Source of the DNA: Skeletonema tropicum
Taxonomy: Eukaryota > Bacillariophyta > Thalassiosirophyceae > Thalassiosirales > Thalassiosiraceae
Length of the DNA stretch: 64,000 bases
Reading direction: 5' to 3'
Assembly: GCA_037178625.1 (NCBI GenBank)
Contig: CM074145.1
Location: forward strand, 806,001 to 870,000
Shown here: positions 53,864 to 64,000 of the stretch, piece by piece
How positions within the stretch are numbered: position 1 is the first letter of the stretch
How the letters are laid out: each line of letters begins with the position of its first letter
Program-made: the position numbers and the translations under genes
Notes under the pieces: generated by a model
What the model saw: only the letters and a program-made list of their open reading frames with translations
Databases searched by the model: none
Told to the model about the DNA's origin: nothing

Positions 53864-56352
53864 AATGAAATTTAGCAGATCATCAACACTCGCTTTCTTT
53901 GCGGCTAGCGTGGCAGTCGCTACAGCATCGTCAGCTCCCGGTGGAGGTGGGTACTATGGTGGATATCATCCTCAACAACAACAACCACAGCAGCAGCAGC
54001 AGCAGCAGAGATATGGCGGTGGCTATGGAAACAACAATTACAATCCTCAGCAACAGCAATACACTCAACAGCAGCAGCAGCAACAACCTGGTCAAGGACA
54101 ACAGGCAGCAGCTCAACAGCAAGGTAGTAATGAATCGACACAAAACGAAACGAACCCCACAGCAGATTCATCATCGTCATCAGCAACAGCAGATCCAAAT
54201 GCTCTCCCCTCTCCATGGCAAGAGCATCAGGATCCATCATCAGGCAAGAGTTATTATTACAATCCAGAGACTAGTGTGACTCAATGGGAACGTCCTGTGG
54301 CACCTGCTGCTGCTCCTCCTGCTCCTGAAGTGGTGGAACCAGAGGCTAAAATTGAGGGAGCTCCAACTGAATCTACCGAGCAAGGTAGTCATTCTGCTGG
54401 AGCGTATGGAGATGTTAACGCCAACAAGGCTGTTGATGGTGGAAGTGCAGCAGATGCGGTTAATAATGAACCCGTCAACAAGCAAAGTGGTGGAGGAGAT
54501 GTGACACATCATGATGGTACAATGGATCCATTCTCGAGTGCCTTTGCTAGTAACACCAGTGGAGATGATGCAGAGAGTAGTCCAGCAGCAGTAGAAACGC
54601 CAAGCAACGAGCAAAAGAATGAAGGAGTTGGACAAGCACCGGGTACTAACTGGCCGAGTATGCAGCATGGACAGCAACAGCAACCTGGGTCTTATGGACG
54701 TACTCCATACGGAATGCCAAATCAAAATCAACAGCAGCAGCCACTTCAACAGCAGCAGCAGCAGCCACCACAGCAGTTTCCTGGACAGCAATCACGTCAG
54801 CAGCCGCAATGGGGAGTTCCTCCGTCTCAGCAGCAACAACAGCAATGGGGAATGCCACCACAGCAGCAGCCTCCTCAACAGAAGGCTCCTGAGCAAAAGA
54901 CTCCTCCACCCCAGGAAGAAAGTCTAAAGCAGCCTGAACAGCCAAGTCAGCAAGGACCACCTCCTTCACAGCAGCAGCAGCAGCAGCAGCCACCGCAGTC
55001 TCAGATGCAGCCACCTCAGGGACAGCAACAGCAGCAACCTCCGGCTGCTCAACAACCTCCAAACCAGCAGCAGCAGCAGCAGCCAGCCCACAACGTCAAC
55101 AACCTCCTCCCCAGCAGCAGCAACAGCAGCAACCTCCTCAACAACAACATGGCTGGCAAAATCGTCAACCTCCTCCTCAACAATTCCAATCGGGTGGTCC
55201 ACCACCCCAATACCAACAACCTCGTCCTGGATACGCCATGCCTCCACCCCACCAAAGAGGACCCCCACAACAACAACAGCAACATCAACCCGGAGGATAT
55301 CCCGGACAGGGTTACCACCCACCACCCCAACAACAACAACAACAACAACAACAAGATCCACGTTACCAGCAGCAATATCAGGGATGGAATCCTCAAGGTC
55401 CTCCTCCTCCTGGTCAACCATATGGGAACTACAATCAACAGCAACAACAACCTCCACAAGGTCCCGGTGCAGGTCAACTAGTCCAACAACGAACCGAAGA
55501 GCTAAGTAATGCCGTCAAGGAAAAGTGGGGTCAAGCATTAACAGGGTTGAGTGTATTTGGTAATCGTACGAAGGAACTTGCGGAGAATACGAGTAGGCAG
55601 ATTGGGGATACTGCGACGAATGCGGCTAGTGCTATTGGGGAGACGAGTACTGGTGAGTTAGAAGTTTGGGTTTTGCACTTGTGTTGTGTGGGATTGAACT
55701 TTGTGTTGTTTCTCTTCAATGTCTTCTACTTTTGACATTGATGCGTTTGTGTTAATTCTACCATCTCTCTCGACACAGGTATTTTCGGAAGGCTCCGTAG
55801 CAGAGTCGATCAGGTGAAAGGATCAATATTTGAGCGTGATAACAATCAAGGAGGCCCCCAAGGAGGTCAAGGTTACTCATTGAGTAACTACGGCGTTCCA
55901 CCCCCTCAACCTGGACAGGGGGGACGCGGTGGCCCTCCTCCTCCAGGATACGGTAGACCTTGGCCCTCCTGGACAGTATCCTCCAGGACAGTATCCTCCT
56001 CAACAACCAGGAGGACCACCTGGCCAAAGACAAGGGATTTGTTCCAAGACCTGGTTATAATGCACCATACCCACACCAGGGCGGACCGCAGGGAAGTCAG
56101 CAAGGGCCTCCTATGCAATCTCAATGGGGACAACAACGGCCTCCAATGCAGCAGGGGCAGCAGGGGGGAAGACCACCAATGCAGCAGCAGCAGCCACCGC
56201 AGCAACAGCAAGGTCCTTATGGTCAGCAATATCCTCCTTACAACCAACAGCAGCAGCAATACCCGCCTAGACCTCAACAGCAGCAGCAGCAACAACAACA
56301 ACAACAACAGGGATCCAAAAACCCGGCAGACCATCCTGCCTGGAATCAGTAA
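53864..56352 (+). CDS. Secreted Q/P-rich WW-domain protein, frame broken
   Basis: Start at ATG 53864 with signal peptide MKFSRSSTLAFFAASVAVAT. Long Gln/Pro/Gly tracts follow, with one WW domain near residues 110-145 (SPWQEHQDPSSGKSYYYNPE, then TSVTQWERP) that would bind Pro-rich peptides. One GT-AG intron at 55653-55778 joins GETSTG to IFGRLRSRVDQ. Just before the intron is an amphipathic stretch (TEELSNAVKEKWGQALTGLS). The frame changes within a CAG run near 55080, near 55960 (GYGRP to GPPGQYPP) and near 56037 (RQG to FVPRPGYN); the composition on each side shows the intended frame. Stop TAA at 56350-56352. The CAG tracts invite slippage or assembly error. Confidence 0.75.
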
Positions 56353-56403
56353 GCCGCAATGTTGGTAACGATAGATATAGCTTGCTAAATATTATAGACT
56401 AGA

Positions 56404-57848
56404 CTATAAAACCAATGTTATTATTACATCGGTCATGATCATTATTTGTCCTTCTTCGACTCCTTCTTCCCTCACATCAGGCACAGGCGGAAGAATAGGA
56501 TCAGAACTCGGCAAAGCCAACCAAAACACCACCACAAACAAGGTCAACATGGCAAACAAACTCCAGGGCATGTACGAAATAAACAATTGTGAGAATTCCT
56601 CCAATGGATTCCTTGGTTTCTTCTCTTGTAATCTAGATTCAATCTCACCAGCCTTTACTGATCGGATAAAGTCGGATACACTCAACACTGACGAATCTTG
56701 CCAGTAGGTACGTTCGGGTGAATCCAAAATGAAGACTTCCGGTAATCCCGCCTTGGTGATATCAGAATTGGGAAACAAACTTGTCCCATTTTAGCCCATC
56801 GATTGTTCCAAATACGTAATCATCCTTATGTTCACCCGCTACTGCATATTGTTTCATTTCCTTCCGAAACTTGGAAGTTTTCACCTCATCCTCTGGATTG
56901 TACACACCAATAGCAAGCGGTTTACCACGTCGACTAGCAAATCGAAAATTATGCCCACCCAACTCAGTCATGACGGCAATATTCGTCTCTCGGATAAAAT
57001 TCCGACAGTGCATCTACAGTTATACCATCCCCTGTAAAAAACTTGGTAGGGACATCCTCCTCGATACGTGCAATGAATCCAGTAGAAGAAGAGGGTAGCT
57101 CTCCGAGAATCTTGGCAATGGATACTTTGTCAATGGATGGTGCGAGTAGGCCGAATGATCCTTGGGCTTGGTGCTTTCGTGCTATTTGACCAAAGATGCG
57201 TGTTCGTTCTGTGGATTGAATGAGTTTGAAGGCCTCTTCTTCTTCTTCTTCTTCTGATGCATCACTCTCACTCTCATCTGTTGTTAGATCTTCGTCTTCT
57301 CCTTCAATTGGATCATACACTACATACGCCACAGCCCCCCTCTCACCCCCCACCAACCTCTCATAAACCGTATCAACATCCCTCACAATCTCCACAGCAC
57401 TCTGACCCATCATCTCACCAAACTTGACAATACTATCCAAATCCCTCCCAAGTGGATAATCACTAAATTCCCCATCTCGATAATACTTGAGGGTGGGATA
57501 TCCCTTGATATCGAAACGACCCTTACATAATTGCTTTTCGACCGTGCAGTCGAATTTTACCAATGGCTAATTTACCAGAGAGACGTGAGATGCGGCCTTG
57601 GAGAGTGTGGGAGCGAGGGCGGTACAGTGCCCACACCAGGGGGCGTAGAATTTGAGTAGCCAGAGGGGATTGTTGGGATCGGTGATGACGGTGGTATCGA
57701 AGTTGGATGTGGTGAGGGTGATTACGGTGGAGTGGGGTGGTGGTGGTGAGATTTTGACTGTTGCGGCATTGGTAGGGGTTGTGGTGCCTATTAGGAGGAG
57801 TGGTAGTAGTAGTAGCGTGGTGAGGGTCGTCATGGTTGTTATCATCAT
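56404..57848 (-). CDS. TMX-like transmembrane protein disulfide isomerase, frame broken
   Basis: Start at ATG 57848 ([20 protein letters not shown]), an ER signal peptide. A thioredoxin domain follows with [20 protein letters not shown] (CGHC active site near residue 75), then [20 protein letters not shown]. Next are an acidic run (EEEEEEE), a second thioredoxin-like region ([13 protein letters not shown]), a TM segment ([20 protein letters not shown]) and a short acidic tail. This is the TMX3-like layout; the enzyme would oxidise or isomerise disulfides in the ER. Frame breaks near 57580, 57556, 57000 and 56778, several at short homopolymers (aaaa, tttt, ccc), interrupt it. The upstream ATG at 57983 lies inside an inserted element and is not taken as the start. 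Confidence 0.8.
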
Positions 57849-57876
57849 CTTTTGGTTTTGGATTTTGGATCTTTTG

Positions 57877-58820
57877 TAAGGTTTTGGGTATTCGGCAGTC
57901 AAAATCCGAGATTCGGCAGTCATTCGGCAGTGGGGTGTAAAAAGTCCCATTTGATAGTCATTCCCAGTTGGATACGGTCCCATTTGATAGCCATTCCCAG
58001 TTGGAAATGGTGAGACGAAAAATATTTTCTTCTAGAGATATTCTCAAAATCATCCTTTTTATTGCAGTTTTGGATAGATCTAGTAGAGTAGAGTATGTAA
58101 ATTTTTTTAATTATGAAAAAATACCCAATATTGACCAAGATATAAGGAAAACAGCTGAGTGCCGACTAGGGTGCACCGTGTGCGAGGAAAAGAGAAGAGA
58201 TAAAGCAGTTGTACAGGCGCAGCACGCAGCCGAGGCTGAACAGTGAGCAGCAACCTCAGGAAGGCACAGGTATCTTGATTTTCGAACGCCGACCCCATGC
58301 CTGCGTGAGGCAGGCGATGGGGTCAGCGGCAGATTCTTCTCACTACTCACTAACTTCAGCTAATAAAATTCTTTTCTCTAGAGCATTGCCTAGCCGTATC
58401 ATAGCTTATGCGGGCAGCATTACTTATTCGATCAAATGAGTCAGTTGTACGATTCGAAACGATAGGGTGCCAAAAGAATCGCTGTAACATTTGTGTGACG
58501 ATATTCGAACACTGTTATGGTATGTTGGTGTAACAAAATGTAACAATGACTAACCCTAACAAAATTCCTTCCCGCAATAATTAAGGATTTCTACACTTAA
58601 GGGCTTCCCGCAATTTCTCAAAACGAATGTGAACAACCCTGGATTCTTGAGTATTCGTATTTGTTCTTGGCGCTTCACGGGTCCCTCCCCGTTCGCGATT
58701 ATTTTGAGTGCCTTTCGAAAGAATCAGGGAAATGGTGTGGCATTCTAACGAGTGCCCGGAGTGCCGAATATGGCCACCGAAAAACGGCAAATCCGGCAGT
58801 GCCGAATACCCAAAACCTTA
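57877..58820. mobile_element. hAT-like MITE with 8-bp target duplication
   Basis: Terminal inverted repeats of 21 bp begin TAAGGTTTTGGGTATTCGG at both ends. The 8-bp direct repeat ATCTTTTG flanks it at 57869-57876 and 58821-58828. An 8-bp duplication suits hAT elements. Near the left end tcggcagt is repeated, and gtcccatttgatag.cattcc is present twice in tandem (57945, 57979). 944 bp without transposase. It lies about 20 bp upstream of the TMX-like start codon. Confidence 0.88.
58288..58330. repeat. Strong GC-rich hairpin inside the hAT-like MITE
   Basis: gccgaccccatgcctgc and ggcaggcgatggggtcagc pair around a gtga loop, with one bulge and one mismatch. It may be structural DNA of the element or a transcribed hairpin; no known RNA family is recognised. 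Confidence 0.7.
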
Positions 58821-59063
58821 ATCTTTTGTGGTTTAGAAATGGCGGGAAGTCCTTAACTAAAATCTTATGTCAGCACAGATAACGACAGCCTCCCGACACG
58901 ATGATGTGACACACGCATACGTGTTCGAGCTTTCCTCCGTGACCTATCTAATAGCTATACCATGACGTCCGCTTTTGTGCTAGCAGACATGAAATTCAGT
59001 GTCATTCAAGTAGAAGTATTGACAAGTAAATTGAAGTAATTAAGACGACTTGAACTATCAGCA

Positions 59064-60155
59064 GTGATGAGATTGCTACTCCGCAGCTGCTACCAGTGCT
59101 TTCTACTCCACAACATCATGATGAAACCATCCTCTGCTTTCGCCTCAACGAACCTCCTTCCAAACACCCGTGTCGCATCCACCACCACCACCTCTGCTTC
59201 TACAGCAAACAATGAAATTTGCGAAACACAAATTACACCCACCGGCAAGGCCGAGGTACTCTGCACAATCTCCACGAAAGACTCACGTGCCTCTCTCTGG
59301 AGTGAGGTGGCAATCAATGCCGCGAAGCAATTTACGATTACACAACGAAAGAAATTGCAAGAGTTGGGTGCGTTGGATGTCGAACGACCTGTAAAGATTG
59401 TTGGGACGAGTTTAGCTGAGAATTGTGGTTTGGGAGATTGTGTCTTGGTGGAGGATGAAAAGAAAGAAGAGGAGAAGAGTGAGATGCATGATGTGAATAC
59501 AAAGATTATTCATTTTCAACGACATGGACAAGGATATCATAATCTGATTTGTGACATGTGGAGAGAGCTTGGAAAGCCGATTGACTTTGATAGCAATGAT
59601 CCTAATCTCAATCCAGTGGTCCGGCCGGAGTTTTTAGATCCACCATTGACTGCGTTGGGACAGCAGCAGTGCAGTAGTCAGCGAGAGTTGTGCAATTCTC
59701 TCTCTCCTGATCTTGTGATTGTCTCACCGATGTTGCGATGTATTCAGACTGCGAAATTGTCATTTAGGGATCATGTAAATAGAGTGCCTTGGGTGTCTCA
59801 TGAAGGGTGTAGAGAAGAGCTGGGTTTGTTGGTTGGTAACAAGCGTAGATCCATTACAGATATCAAGGCTGATTATCCCGAAATCAACTTTGGTGATATT
59901 GAGCACGATGAAGATGTACTTTGGGATGAATATGGTGATAGGAGAGAGACATTATTGGAAAAGTCGGAACGGATATACAAGTTCCTGACTGAGTATGTGA
60001 GATCACGTCCTGAGAAGGAAATTGCGATTGTTTGTCATTCAGCGTATTTGTTCACTTTGTTGAATGCTGTTATGGACATTGAAGAGGAGGAATTGAGGAG
60101 TTGGTTCTTGACTAGTGAGGTGCGGTCGTTGCAAATGACATTTGTAGACAGGTAG
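59064..60155 (+). CDS. Histidine phosphatase (phosphoglycerate-mutase-like), predicted plastid-targeted
   Basis: Single exon, 363 residues, start ATG 59064. The N-terminus is hydrophobic (LLLRSCYQCFLLHNIMM) and is followed by PSSAFAST, which matches the A-F plastid cleavage motif. Catalytic motifs: HFQRHGQGYHN (RHG near residue 153), VSPMLRCIQTA, the acid-containing REELGLLVGNKRR and the second His in IVCHSAYLFTLL (near 322). The long insert between the RHG and SPMLR is typical of eukaryotic SixA/PGM-like phosphatases of unknown substrate rather than glycolytic PGM. Activity as a phosphomonoesterase is likely; substrate unknown. Confidence 0.85.
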   Translation: MMRLLLRSCYQCFLLHNIMMKPSSAFASTNLLPNTRVASTTTTSASTANNEICETQITPTGKAEVLCTISTKDSRASLWSEVAINAAKQFTITQRKKLQELGALDVERPVKIVGTSLAENCGLGDCVLVEDEKKEEEKSEMHDVNTKIIHFQRHGQGYHNLICDMWRELGKPIDFDSNDPNLNPVVRPEFLDPPLTALGQQQCSSQRELCNSLSPDLVIVSPMLRCIQTAKLSFRDHVNRVPWVSHEGCREELGLLVGNKRRSITDIKADYPEINFGDIEHDEDVLWDEYGDRRETLLEKSERIYKFLTEYVRSRPEKEIAIVCHSAYLFTLLNAVMDIEEEELRSWFLTSEVRSLQMTFVDR

Positions 60156-60289
60156 AGGGTAGGTGGGGCTAAGTAAATGAGTAACTTAGCTGCTGAACAC
60201 ACAGAGGTTATATTAATTAAAAGCGCTCCATCCATCTCAACATTCTATCTAATGAGAACAAACTATCAGATTAATCTTCCAAAGCTGTC

Positions 60290-61771
60290 TCAATAACCAA
60301 AGTTTTGCATTCGCACCGCAAGGAACGTTTGCTTCACGAACTCATTATGCGCCAATATAAGAGGCAACCTTGGATGATCTCCCAAATCTCTTTGTCTCTC
60401 ACCTGCCTTGGTACTCAATTTATCCAGTTGTTCCAAAAATGATTCCAAATGCTCCAGTAACGCCGCAGATGTGTATTCGTAATATTTCTCATGAAGCATT
60501 TGTTTCGTTGCATAGTCCCCGGTACGATGCGCCTCCATGAGTGCTCGTTTATCCCCAATTTTTGTAGAGCTTAAATGTTGAAAGAGTAATATATCCCAAA
60601 CTTCTTCCGATACATTCCCATCTTTGTAAAACAGCATTCTATTGTGAGCATATCCCAACTCTTCCATATCTTTGTTAATATGCTCTGGTATAATTTTGCA
60701 AAATGTTGCTTCGGTAGATTCATCCAAGAAACCATATCGAGCAAATAGGAATGATGGATTTGTTGGATCAGCGTAGCTCATTCGGAGAGGAGTTCCGGCG
60801 GGTACATCGTAGGTTGTGTATGCGTAATAGTTGCCCTGTTCGTCGTAGGATGATTCTACTTCTGGGTAGGCTCCGTGGTTGAACATCTGTTTGAGAGAGT
60901 TGGAATGGAATAGAAGTGTTAGATATTCCTACACACACATCATGATGAAAAATATCATACTGAACAAAATTCATCAAATGCGCTCATCCCTCTGATAACC
61001 AACACTTACATCTGCCAACGGTACAATCTTCAAATCCCCATCTGCACTCTCAAAGCTCCTCGTATAAACAATCTGATACACCCATGTACACAAATCTACA
61101 TCATACTTGGTGTCTTCGTTCAAGTACGGAACTAATTTGATACTCGACACTCCCAACCGCTGCAAATACCCTCGTTCCTGCACAGTCAACTTTCTCATTA
61201 ACGAAGGTAGACACAAACAACAAAAGGGAGTCATACTCGCTGCATTGGTATAATATCTTGGTAATGAATTCAACCACTGATACCACGGTGACTCCATCCC
61301 CTTTTCATACTCCACCAGCAACTTTAACATGAGATAATACTGTCGAAATTCCGATTCGGCATTGACACTCTTGATAATCTTTTCTGCCTCACTCATATCT
61401 GCCGTTCGTAATTCTGCCATGGCCTTGTTACTACTTAATATCATGTGTTCGGGAATGGTCAATATGGGTGAACCAGTTGGTAAATCTTCCGTTGTCATGG
61501 CGTAGACGTCAAATCCCCCATCGTCGGAGGTGAGTGTGAACCCGTCAGTTCGTTGGGCGCCCATATTGTAGGCCCATTGTTCCATGGAGGGGATGTCGCG
61601 GGGGGCTTCTTCGTCGATGTTGATTAGGGTGGTTTCGGAGGAGTAGTCTGTGTCGTAAGTGGAATACAGGTGGCGGTGGTGTTGGGGTGGCTTTGTGGAG
61701 ATGATGCGAGCAGGAGGAGTGAACGCTGCTGCTGCGTCTAGAATTGATAGTAGTAGTATGAATTTCATCAT
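60290..61771 (-). CDS. SET-domain methyltransferase, RuBisCO LSMT-like, predicted plastid-targeted
   Basis: Minus strand, exons 61010-61771 and 60290-60886, GT-AG intron of 123 nt; 452 residues. Start chosen at ATG 61771 (MMKFILLLSILDAAAAFTPP), where the signal peptide ends in AAAF, a plastid cleavage context; an in-frame ATG at 61888 would add a non-signal extension. SET pieces: IPEHMILSS, ESPWYQWLNSLP, then across the splice LADMFNHGAYPEVESS (in place of the usual DxxNH) and MSYADPTNPSFLFARYGFLD. The C-terminal helical region fits the LSMT substrate-binding domain. It probably methylates lysines of plastid proteins; the target is unknown. Confidence 0.85.
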
Positions 61772-62377
61772 CTTCTCTCTATTGATTGCAGTAAAGGTGC
61801 CTCCCACGGTAGATTTCGATCGATGTGAAATGATGTGTGCATTTGTGAGGAAGAAAGAAGAGAATTCAAAATGTTCAAACAAATTCAAATGAAAATGATG
61901 TCATCATTGGATTTGTGGACGATGATATAATAGAAACGTAAAATGAAGGCAATGAAGACTTTTGTTGGTAGTACCGTGCTACTCCTATGAAGTAATGTGT
62001 ATGGCACGACGACCCTAAATGGCATAATAATTCGAAATTTGATAAATCTTCCTGTCTGAATCTCTATACTGAATCTATCTCAGTCAAAAAACTTCTTTTT
62101 TGCGTTTGGCATGCCTCTTTAAAGTTGTTAGTGGTTACCAGCCATCGTGTCCACGGACCTGATCATAACTGCACCTGCACCGTGAATGCAGTGCCTTTGT
62201 TGATGGATATAAGCAAACGTAGGCAGGGTTGCTCTTAAAGTCTGAACAATCATCATTTTTCAAGTTGTTGAGATGTGAAAACGATGGCGAAATGTGTGTC
62301 CTACAAGTCCGGAGAAAATCCCGAGAGTGGTGGAAGAAGAGCATACGTACACGGTTGAATTTGCTCAAGTTCTTTAC
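61772..62377. other. Intergenic, nothing recognised
   Basis: About 600 bp upstream of the SET gene; no gene, repeat or RNA seen apart from its presumed promoter. Confidence 0.35.
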
Positions 62378-62565
62378 ATGGTAGGAACGCCAGTCGTCCT
62401 TCATGGACTAGAGAAAGCTGCCCATCTCAACGGGGCGTTTGGTGATGTAAGAGACTATTGTTTTCGGCCAGTCGCTGCGTGGTGCATTTGGAAGGCAACG
62501 CCAGGAAGCCCGTCAAAGTCAAACATAAGAATTTACGAGTCGTCTTCGAACTACCAGATTTGTAG
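62378..62565 (+). pseudogene. Small KOW-like beta-barrel domain relic
   Basis: From ATG 62378 the frame reads GTPVVLHGLEKAAHLNGAFG and then DVRDYC. After a 2-base slip near 62459 it continues RCVVHLEGNARKPVKVKHKN and LRVVFELPDL to TAG at 62565. This pattern (VxLxGLxxxxxLNGxxGxV ... VxVKxxNLxxV) is the small barrel often joined to MYND, ankyrin or similar domains in protists. Here it stands alone, is about 62 residues long and is broken, so it is likely a relic. Upstream frame at 62294 lacks an ATG. Confidence 0.5.
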
Positions 62566-62700
62566 AACCTGGACTGAAATGAATTGGTCCACTTTCATGT
62601 ACGTAAAAGTAAGAATCAATAGTCTTTACTTCTTTACCCAACATCACCTCATTGTGGTGAATATATTATGATTGTTACTCCTTCAGATTTGGTACTTCTT

Positions 62701-64000
62701 TCACTCTGATTCAGCATCCTTCTTGCCCCTAGTAGCCAAAATCCTACCCAAGAAACAAGACGAACGAAACAGCTGGAACAACGCAAAGCAAATCCAAACC
62801 TGAGAGACAGGTCCTCCACCGCTACGTATCCTCCTTAATACTGGAGGCAATAGCGCCGTACTAACAAAGTACACCCCAGCCAAATATGTCAACTCCTTAC
62901 GAGCAATCAATGCACCCTCTGACACAGCAACAGGAGCAGTGAGAGAGACTCCCGCAGCCAAGATTAGCGCGAGTGGCTTGGCAGCTGCTTGAACTGCAGC
63001 ATCTTTCGTCACAATACCAGGTGCATATGCCACGATCGATCCAACAATCGAGGCAATCAACGCTCCAACAGCCAAACCAACCTTCTCCAATCGGAACACA
63101 AACTTTTCCGACGCCGCTTTCCATTCTGCGATATCCGCTTTCCTTCCCCGTTCTTCCTTTGGTAGCACCGTGTACGTTGGTAAAAATGCCTGCGCAATTT
63201 GTGATATAACCTCCAAGAATGGCGAAGCAAAGAAGAACAGCGACAGGGCAATTTGATGTGCTGCCAAGGTTGCCGGTTGTCCAGGAAGACCTGCCGCGGC
63301 ATTCGTCATGAAGCCAAATGCAGAGATTTTACCCAAAATCAATGTCAATACCGGTGCAGCGAACTTGAGGAATGTTCGAGCAGTGATTTCATCTGGTTCA
63401 CGATTTGTCATCCAACGGGGGAGCAATCCCAATGAAGAGCCCTTTGATAACAACCTCTTTCGTGCTGCTGGGATCATGGCAGCTGTTCCAGCCAGTTGAG
63501 CACACAATGTGGCAATTGCAGCTCCTTTCAATCCCATGTGGAACCTGTTCACCAACAGATAGTCACCGGAAACATTTACAATTGTTGAGTAAAGAATTGA
63601 CACAAGTGGAGTAACAGAATCCTTGGCCCCCAAAAGAGCTGCCTGCAACACTCCCCCAAGCAAAGATGTGGGCATGGACAATGCACGAATTTGCACATAT
63701 TCATGTGCCGCGTCTAATAACCCCGGTGAATTAGCAGCCTCTTCCCCAATGTAAAGGGCAATCAAGGGACGTGCCACAGCCAGCAAAAAGAACATGAGAC
63801 CAATACCCGAATACAAGCTAGTCTTGGCAGCAGTTCTAACTACTCCCTCCCCAGGCTTTTCTTCGACACCACTTCTATTGGATTTATTCTTTGTGTTGTC
63901 CACTGCACCCTTCGCCAGGGCACTAGCATACAAATTGGTAGTTGCCACATTCAAAAAAGCGAATAAATACAAGCTACCATCAATGAATGTGGTGGCTGGT
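62701..64000 (-). CDS. MATE-family efflux transporter, N-terminus outside window
   Basis: Minus strand; stop at 62701-62703 (GKKDAESE) and the frame is open to base 64000, so the start lies beyond the window. About 430 residues are present. It begins [20 protein letters not shown], then has about nine or ten TM segments, including [43 protein letters not shown] and [20 protein letters not shown]. These are typical of the DinF/EDS5-like branch of MATE transporters, found in plastid envelopes of plants. Cation-coupled export of small organic molecules is the family role; substrate unknown. No intron seen in this part. Confidence 0.9.
   Translation of the reverse strand, partial: PATTFIDGSLYLFAFLNVATTNLYASALAKGAVDNTKNKSNRSGVEEKPGEGVVRTAAKTSLYSGIGLMFFLLAVARPLIALYIGEEAANSPGLLDAAHEYVQIRALSMPTSLLGGVLQAALLGAKDSVTPLVSILYSTIVNVSGDYLLVNRFHMGLKGAAIATLCAQLAGTAAMIPAARKRLLSKGSSLGLLPRWMTNREPDEITARTFLKFAAPVLTLILGKISAFGFMTNAAAGLPGQPATLAAHQIALSLFFFASPFLEVISQIAQAFLPTYTVLPKEERGRKADIAEWKAASEKFVFRLEKVGLAVGALIASIVGSIVAYAPGIVTKDAAVQAAAKPLALILAAGVSLTAPVAVSEGALIARKELTYLAGVYFVSTALLPPVLRRIRSGGGPVSQVWICFALFQLFRSSCFLGRILATRGKKDAESE

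Noticed and set aside
53899..55735. Many overlapping Asn/Ser/Gln- or Leu/Val-rich frames on both strands
   Set aside because: They are shadows of the CAG/CAA-rich WW-protein gene in other frames.
1..64000. CRISPR array, prokaryotic operon or phage origin
   Set aside because: Spliced genes, plastid presequences and eukaryotic families show nuclear eukaryotic DNA; no regularly spaced identical repeats with unique spacers were seen.

Overview
The window reads as nuclear DNA of a diatom, probably a centric species. Short GT-AG introns (about 50-135 nt) sit in most genes. Several predicted proteins start with a signal peptide followed by an A-x-A-F-like motif, the bipartite plastid-targeting presequence typical of diatoms. 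The gene set includes a fused PHYLLO enzyme for phylloquinone synthesis, four-repeat cation-channel genes, an Aurora kinase and degenerate Ty1/copia relics of diatom type. Species assignment is inference.

Layout. 1-2600: 3' end of an unrecognised gene, then an 82-bp tandem array. 2614-6524: a gene for a 24-transmembrane cation channel of four Kv-like repeats. 6595-8594: a FAR-17a/AIG1-like membrane protein and a MYND zinc-finger protein on the minus strand. About 8190-11480 and 13750-17100 are two copies of a segmental duplication (an EGF/transmembrane protein plus all or part of the MYND gene), separated by a spacer holding a Ty1/copia pol relic. 17407-24876: PHYLLO (MenF-MenD-MenH-MenC plus a C-terminal SRPBCC domain). 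24945-29441: a long acidic protein with a degenerate HAD domain. 29.5-31.9 kb is sparse. 31916-43849 is gene-rich: GT4 glycosyltransferase, a phosphatidylserine decarboxylase fragment, a multipass membrane protein, RNase HII, an Mpv17-family protein with two near-identical introns, a rhomboid, Aurora kinase and a SET/SMYD-like protein. 44.0-52.2 kb is a repeat-rich desert with several terminal-inverted-repeat elements and gene debris. 52291-64000 is gene-rich again: a predicted GPI-anchored protein with an 18-nt microexon, a Q-rich WW protein, a TMX-like disulfide isomerase with a hAT-like insertion at its 5' end, a plastid histidine phosphatase, a plastid SET methyltransferase, a small domain relic and a MATE transporter that runs off the end.

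Several genes (channel, FAR-17a-like, EGF/TM copies, WW protein, TMX-like) are interrupted by small frame breaks, mostly one extra base, while the 7.5-kb PHYLLO and 4.5-kb HAD frames are uninterrupted. Either local assembly error or gene decay could explain this; it matters for every protein model named here. Functionally, PHYLLO, RNase HII, the histidine phosphatase, the SET methyltransferase and probably the HAD-like protein point to the plastid. The other genes are housekeeping or membrane functions with no evident shared pathway.
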